From Dipteris shenzhenensis (taxonomy: Eukaryota > Polypodiophyta > Polypodiopsida > Gleicheniales), in NCBI GenBank assembly GCA_047967505.1, contig CM106538.1: a stretch of 64,000 nt of DNA. The stretch is one strand, 5' to 3'. Under the pieces are notes generated by a model. The model made no database searches and was not told the DNA's origin. It saw only the letters and a list, made by a program, of their open reading frames with translations. This document shows positions 59,096 to 64,000 of the stretch, piece after piece (position 1 is the stretch's first letter; each line of letters begins with the position of its first letter). Made by a program: the position numbers and the translations under genes.

Positions 59096-60259
59096 TGGTA
59101 TCAAAACGGGCCTTGTGCCTTTTTTGAGAAGCTTCCAAGTTTTGTAAATCTTGTAATCTGCATTCATCCAAGGCTTCTAGCTGTACCAAGCGTTGAGCAT
59201 AGGCATCCTCCTATCTTTCTTTTCTTACAACAGCAGTGCGAAGACTATGTATGTCCAATTCAATGGGCAAAATGGCTTCTAGTCCATACACTACTTGCAA
59301 TGGTGTAAACCCAATAGCTAGCTTGTGTGTGGTTCTATAAGCCCATAAAACTTCTGCTAAATGCCTATCCCAATGCCTGTCTTGGTGTCTACAAGCTTTC
59401 CCATTGAATTGCACAACAATCCATTTGTTTTCTCTGCCAAGCCATTACATTGGGGATAGTATGGCATGGACATGCTATGATTTATCTTTAGCTTATGCAC
59501 CACATCATCAATTAGTTCATTTCTAAAAGAGGTTTCTCCATCAGTGAGAATTTCCAAAGGACAACCAAAGTGTGAACAAATTTGATCAAAGAGAAATTTT
59601 GCAACTATTCTTACCTTGCTATTGACTGTGGCCTTGGCCTCTGCCCACCGAGTTGCATAATTTGTGGCCACTAATAAATAATGCTTGCCTTGAGATAAGC
59701 GAGGTATTGGTCCCAAAAAGTCCAAACCCCACCTCTCAAATGGTCCATATGCTGGAATAAGCTTCAAGGGCCCAGGAATCAACTGTCGCCTTCCAAACTT
59801 TTGGCATACTTTACAACTTTGACACCATTCATATACATCCTTATGGAGGCATGGCCAAAAGTAATCTGCATTAAGAAATCTCCTAGCTGTGCTTGCTGAA
59901 GCAAAATGACTGGAGCATTCATGAGACATTTCTAGGATTCTCCTAGTCTCCATGGGATGGACCACCCAACGGACTTGCCTTCCTTATCAATCTCTGATTT
60001 TGTTGTGGAGTTAACCCTCGAGGAAACATGCCTTCTTCCACATGTTGCTGAACATCTTGCAGTTCTGGCCATCCAGTGTCTACCAAAGAAACCACCCCCC
60101 AATCTTGTACTATAAGTGAGGGAGTGGTCCCACAAAGTCCAAACCCCACCTCTCAAATGGTCCATATGCTGGAATAGGCTTCAAGGGCCCATGAATCAAC
60201 TGTCGCCTTCCAAACTTTTGGCATTCTTTACAACTTTGACACCATTCATGTACATCCTT
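59096..60259 (-). pseudogene. Ty3/gypsy integrase with partial internal duplication
   Basis: The minus strand reads the pre-integrase block (GLTPQQNQRLIRKAS), the zinc-finger block (HECSSHFASASTARRFL, CQSCKVCQ), the core with DFLGP, LTDGETSF and the NGLAEKTN glutamate block, then RHLAEVLWAYRTTHK, YGLEAILPIELD and a LDECRLQDLQNLEASQKRH C-terminal block ending about 59100. A 144-base piece of the zinc-finger-to-core region (59700-59843) occurs again at 60115-60258 in the same orientation, so the locus is rearranged. RT and LTRs are absent. Confidence 0.85.
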
Positions 60260-60436
60260 CGAAAGCTCCAAGACTACTCATAGAGAGAGAATAAACTAGA
60301 GAGAGATGGACTCAAGAGTCTACATAAGAGAATATCTACAAGAGGGAGAGAAGGCTCATGGAAGAGGCTTGAGGAGACTAGAGCTACAGCAACATGAGGC
60401 CTAATGGTGGAAGAGATGATGAACAAGGGAGAGGAG
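60260..60436. repeat. 177-bp direct repeat, copy 2
   Basis: Second copy of the repeat at 57022-57198, starting right at the edge of the duplicated integrase piece. It continues into GGCTCCTTTTATAGAG rather than a copia LTR. Confidence 0.93.
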
Positions 60437-60999
60437 GGCTCCTTTTATAGAGATTTTATCACCCTCCTTCAATCACATAAGCCTGTATGTCACCATCCAT
60501 GTCCTTTTTGGCTACTCTTGCCATGTGTCCCATAAAAAGATGCTCAAGACTCTTAAAATATTGAGAAAGTCAAGAGTCGAGCCCATAGGGACCCTCTCTT
60601 TTCTATATGTTCACATCCTCCTTATTCCACATAGGAGAAGGATTCCTCTTGACTCCACACTCCTCCACATGCCTTCCACACACTTGGCATGTGGCCTCTC
60701 TTATATTATTGGAACACATGGACATGAGCCCACCTCTTTATATGACTCACTCTTCCTATTTTCTAAAAACCCCATAATATCCCATACACAAAGAACTCTC
60801 ATCCCATACCAAGGTATTTATCATTCATACACATGGTATTTACAATGATCCATTCCACTCATCCTCTCAATCCCATACAATATCTTAGAAAATAGAAATA
60901 AGTGAGAGCCGCTAGGCTATCACTTGATACTCAAACTCTTATCAAACATAGAAGAAAACAATACCGATGCCAAATAAAAAATATCAATTTTTTGTGTCA
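60437..60999. other. Spacer, nothing recognised
   Basis: AT-rich and CACAT/CATAC-rich sequence. A frame at 60525-60848 has no recognisable motif. Confidence 0.3.
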
Positions 61000-61268
61000 C
61001 AGTGTGAGTGTGGGTGAGTATGGACGAGTGTGCATGAAAGTAAGCTTGAGTGTGAGTGAGGATGGGTGAAGTGAGAGGTTGAGATTGAGTGAAAGGGAAA
61101 GTGTGAGTGTGAAGAAGTAGGATGGTGTAAGGCTGATGTGTTAGAAAGTGAGTCTAGGAAAGGGGGGCATGCATGTGAGTGAAAGTCTGTGTCTGTGTGA
61201 GAGAGAACTGAGAGAGGCGGACTGTGAACAAGTACGTGTGTGTATGTGTGTGTGTGTGTGTGTGTGAG
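61000..61268. repeat. Degenerate GTGAGT/GTGTGT-rich tract
   Basis: The tract is dominated by GTGAGTGTG-like words and contains an almost pure (GT)n run at 61237-61266. It gives His/Ser/Thr-rich artefact frames on the minus strand. Confidence 0.75.
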
Positions 61269-61359
61269 GTGGGGGGAGTTGTGTAGAGTGATGCTTGGGG
61301 TTTTTCCTTTGGTCAACTCCTGGCACAAATTCTTCTTTGTCTCTACCTCTACAATGCAT

Positions 61360-62252
61360 TGGAAAGGTGTTCGATGCTCCCCTTGCATTGCAAGAACCTA
61401 GGCACTCTTACTTTATTTCATCCAAAGGGATACAGTTGGTGGATGATGCCATACATCTAGATGGTACATTGATCTCTTTTCCACTGGCAGTCAGACAACA
61501 TGGTTCAGGGTAGCATTATAGACAGTTTTAGCATTCTCTTTCGTAGATGCTTCAATCTTTCCTGCCAGTACTGAAATTAGAGCTCTCTTATCGTCTCACA
61601 AATTGGGCTCTGAATTTCCAAGATTCAGGCACTCATCCTTTGCTATTGGCTAATATAACAGTGGCCAGTTTGTATAGGATTTTGATGCTTCCACCTTGGA
61701 TTTTAGATACCGAAAATCAGATTTGGTCTATGGATCGTCGTGCCAAGCGGTTCGCAAAAGATTGAGAAAACTTTAGAGCTGTGAATTACCTCCTCGCCGA
61801 GGACATATTGCTCCTACTGTCTATCACAAATCTCGGGCTCCTAGGGAATCCTTAATTCATCTCTTTTGGCACTGCTAATCACTTGTGACTTTCTACTTCT
61901 TCTACAGTAGCATCTCTGAGCCAAATTCCCTACTGCTTCCTTTGGCAAGCTCTTCTAGGTAATTGGCATTTATCCATCAAGGCCTGTCATCTTTTTTTCA
62001 CAGGGGTTTGATATTGGGGCTTCTGGACTCTATGGAAGGATAAAAATCATAGTGTCTTTGGAGATTCCACTTCTTCCAAGTTTTCCTATTTTCGGATGTC
62101 ACTAAGGCAATTTTTTTATAATTGCCTCAGTACTCGTTACATAGATTCCTCTCTCTACTTGTCTTATATTGAAATCTTCTGATACTTTGTAAGGGCAAGT
62201 TCCCTCTTTGGAATTGCTTCTTGTAATGTAAACAAATGTGGATTTAAAAAAA
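61360..62252 (+). mobile_element. LINE 3-prime fragment (family E), candidate
   Basis: In broken frames the end reads GLLDSMEG / GFWTLWKDKNHSVFGDSTSS and RYIDSSLYL, similar in style to the C-terminal region of plant LINE ORF2. An open piece at 61547-61765 carries no named motif. The fragment ends in an A-rich stretch just before a (GT)n(GA)n microsatellite. Confidence 0.4.
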
Positions 62253-62255
62253 GAA

Positions 62256-62275
62256 GTGTGTGTGTGTGTGTGTGT

Positions 62276-62340
<65 letters not shown>
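62256..62340. repeat. (GT)n(GA)n compound microsatellite
   Basis: GT units run from 62256 to 62318 with one TCTC interruption, followed by GA units to 62340. It is flanked by the 3-prime ends of two LINE fragments in opposite orientation. Confidence 0.92.
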
Positions 62341-62341
<1 letters not shown>

Positions 62342-63420
62342 TGTATTAATGCCTTTCGGAGGCCTTATGAGTCTATGAGACAAGGTACAATCATAAAAAC
62401 TAACTCATACAAGCCATGATGGGATGAGGCAAAGTGCTTGCGAAGGCCCTTGCTAGGTACTATAATCAAAGCACAAAACTAGGCCCTTGCTAGGTACTAT
62501 AATCAAAGCACAAAACTAGTACTCAAAATACAAAAACTTGAAATTCCTGAGATGACAAGAGATGTGATCGAGTGTCATCTATGATCTTGGTGCCATGGAA
62601 GATCTCCCAGGTGCAAAGTTATTGCATACCTCCCTCTATCGAGTTGTCTCTCGCTGTGGAATGGGGGGTGTAGTCTCCGACATTATACATCTGATGAACC
62701 ATTTTGAGAGTGACACCTCGACTCTGGTGGTTCCCTCTAAGTAGAGGTGGGATGGCCTAGACCTCCTTTATGCTTGCTTTGGTCAGCATATGCATCATCC
62801 ATGGTCTCTCTATCTTTGGCTTCATAGCTCCATGTTGTCTCTTCTCGTTGATCCACTATGCCCTCATATCAGCTAGCTCCTCCTCTACTCCACTACGTTT
62901 TGGGGTTGACTCAAATGCGTAGAAATCTGTGACATGCCACTATGCTCGATTAGACTCTATCACCTGTGGTAATGTCACCCCCTTTTGTTTGATCTATCTC
63001 AATAGGGTCTCTCGATGTTGCCACATCTCAATCATATAGAGACCAATGCAAACCTAATCATGAAGGTGGATCATGCAAGAGAGTGGCCCAAAACCATGTC
63101 CCTTCGGAAAGAGACAATGGTATTGTCCACGGATCTCATAATAGACTAGGCAAGTGCATAGAAAATGCTCCTTTGTCTCCACCTCCTCAAATATGCGTAA
63201 TCTATAGATTTGTTGCTCTCTAGGTGTGCAAATGGTGTGCAAATGGCTATCCTCAGCTAGTGGGATGAGACCCACATCTGTCCAATGGCTATCCTCAATG
63301 GATGTGAGACTCATCTTTCCTCTAGGTACAAGGATCTCCATCCTTTGATACTATCAAAAAGTGGTCGTGATAGAACAAGATCTTGGTGGGGAACTCCTAG
63401 TCCAACCCCCCCTCCCAAAG
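62341..63420 (-). mobile_element. LINE 3-prime fragment (family F)
   Basis: The minus strand ends in CTCATAGACTCATAAGG, the hairpin GCCTCCGAAAGGC (62351-62363), ATTAATACAT and the (CT)n(CA)n tail. This is the same layout as the family C ends. Upstream at 63341-63054 a frame reads EVETKEHFLCTCLVYYEIRG, like the C-terminal Cys/His region of LINE ORF2 proteins in a lineage different from A and B. The rest is decayed. Confidence 0.55.
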
Positions 63421-63599
63421 TCAGTGACATATCGACCTAGAGTAGATCCAATGTATGATGCGGTTGAGCTCATCTGTGGGAGCAAGGGGAACGGGGCATC
63501 CAAGTTGTACTAGAAGGGGGGGGTCGATCCATTTGAATGTCTTGGATGATAAACAATTTGGATACGTGTGCGTACCAAACCGTGCTAATCCGTCACGTG

Positions 63600-64000
63600 A
63601 AAACAGTCACCACCTCCCTTGCCCTCCCTCGCCCTCCCTCGCCCCCCCCGCTGCTCTCCCCCTCCCTGTTGCCCCCTTCTCCTCTGCCCTCCCTCTCCCC
63701 CGCCAGCCCACCCGCCCCCTTCTCCTCCCCCGCCCCCTCCCTCCCCCACGCTCTCCCCCCCCCCGCTACTCTCCCCCCCAAGGTGACCCCCCCCGGAAAA
63801 AAAAAAAGTAAATTAAAAAAATTAAAAAACCTCCTCCCTCTCCCTCCCTGCCCCCTTCCTTCCTATCTCAGCTCCCCACGCCTCCCCCTCAGCCTACCTC
63901 TGTCTCCCCTCTCTCCTCCCCTCTCTTTCTCCTTCTTCCTGCCCCTCTCTTTTCCTTCCCTTCCCCTCTCTCCTACCCTCTCTTTCTCCTTCTTCTTGCG
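63600..64000. repeat. Pyrimidine-rich low-complexity tract
   Basis: CCCTCCC/CTCTCC-rich sequence on the plus strand, interrupted by an A-rich patch at 63796-63828. It is the reverse-strand counterpart of the purine tracts at 23613 and 30410. Pro-rich frames through it are artefacts. Confidence 0.8.

Noticed and set aside
59096-59308. C-terminal extension of the copia RT frame.
   Set aside because: The residues after about 59095 are antisense to the gypsy integrase C-terminus (LDECRLQDLQNLE), so the open frame there is accidental.
61141-62383. Several His/Thr- and Cys/Val-rich frames near microsatellites.
   Set aside because: They arise from GT/GA repeats in all phases and have no motif.
63455-63811. 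Proline-rich open frame.
   Set aside because: It is a translation of a CCCTCCC low-complexity tract.

Overview
This is nuclear DNA from a land plant, almost entirely retrotransposon. Three things point there: Ty1/copia elements with the TGGTATCAGAGC primer-binding site used by plant elements, L1-type LINEs and Ty3/gypsy remnants, and GT-AG spliced exons. The lineage is not resolved; a large, repeat-rich genome (fern, lycophyte, gymnosperm or bryophyte) fits. No rRNA, tRNA, CRISPR array, bacterial operon or intact long gene was seen.

Layout. 1-7482: long LINE (family A, + strand) with broken ORF1 and ORF2 and a (CA)21 end. 7620-11450: LINE family B remnants, a 93-bp tandem repeat and a perfect hairpin. 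11500-12150 and 28069-29192: two clusters of phase-compatible exons for a lysine/glutamate-rich coiled-coil protein, the only likely host gene; the 15.9 kb between them reads as one intron packed with retroelements. That interval holds a LINE D fragment split by LINE B, gypsy integrase, RNase H, RT and gag pieces, a LINE B flanked by a 15-bp target-site duplication (TSD), and LTR remnants. 30060-33975: decayed copia element whose RT segment is inverted. 34265-41165: LINE C fragment, then a long family B LINE (+). 41735-56650: nested locus in which a minus-strand family B LINE is split by a copia element (42178-47729, perfect ATCCA duplication) and by a gypsy element (50484-55814) with an accessory coiled-coil reading frame. 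57022-60436: copia and gypsy fragments between two copies of a 177-bp repeat. 61000-64000: GT-rich sequence, two LINE ends meeting at a microsatellite, and pyrimidine-rich tracts.

Nothing here forms a working pathway. LINE proteins (ORF1 RNA-binding, ORF2 endonuclease/RT) and LTR polyproteins (gag, protease, integrase, RT, RNase H) all carry stops and frameshifts. Where two copies can be compared inside the window, several stops are C-to-T or G-to-A changes, many of them CAG to TAG, as expected from deamination of methylated plant DNA. No convincing new functional system was found. The best leads are the retroelement-filled intron, the gypsy accessory frame, the LINE ORF1 repeat, the shared LINE 3-prime-end hairpins and the recurring purine-rich blocks.
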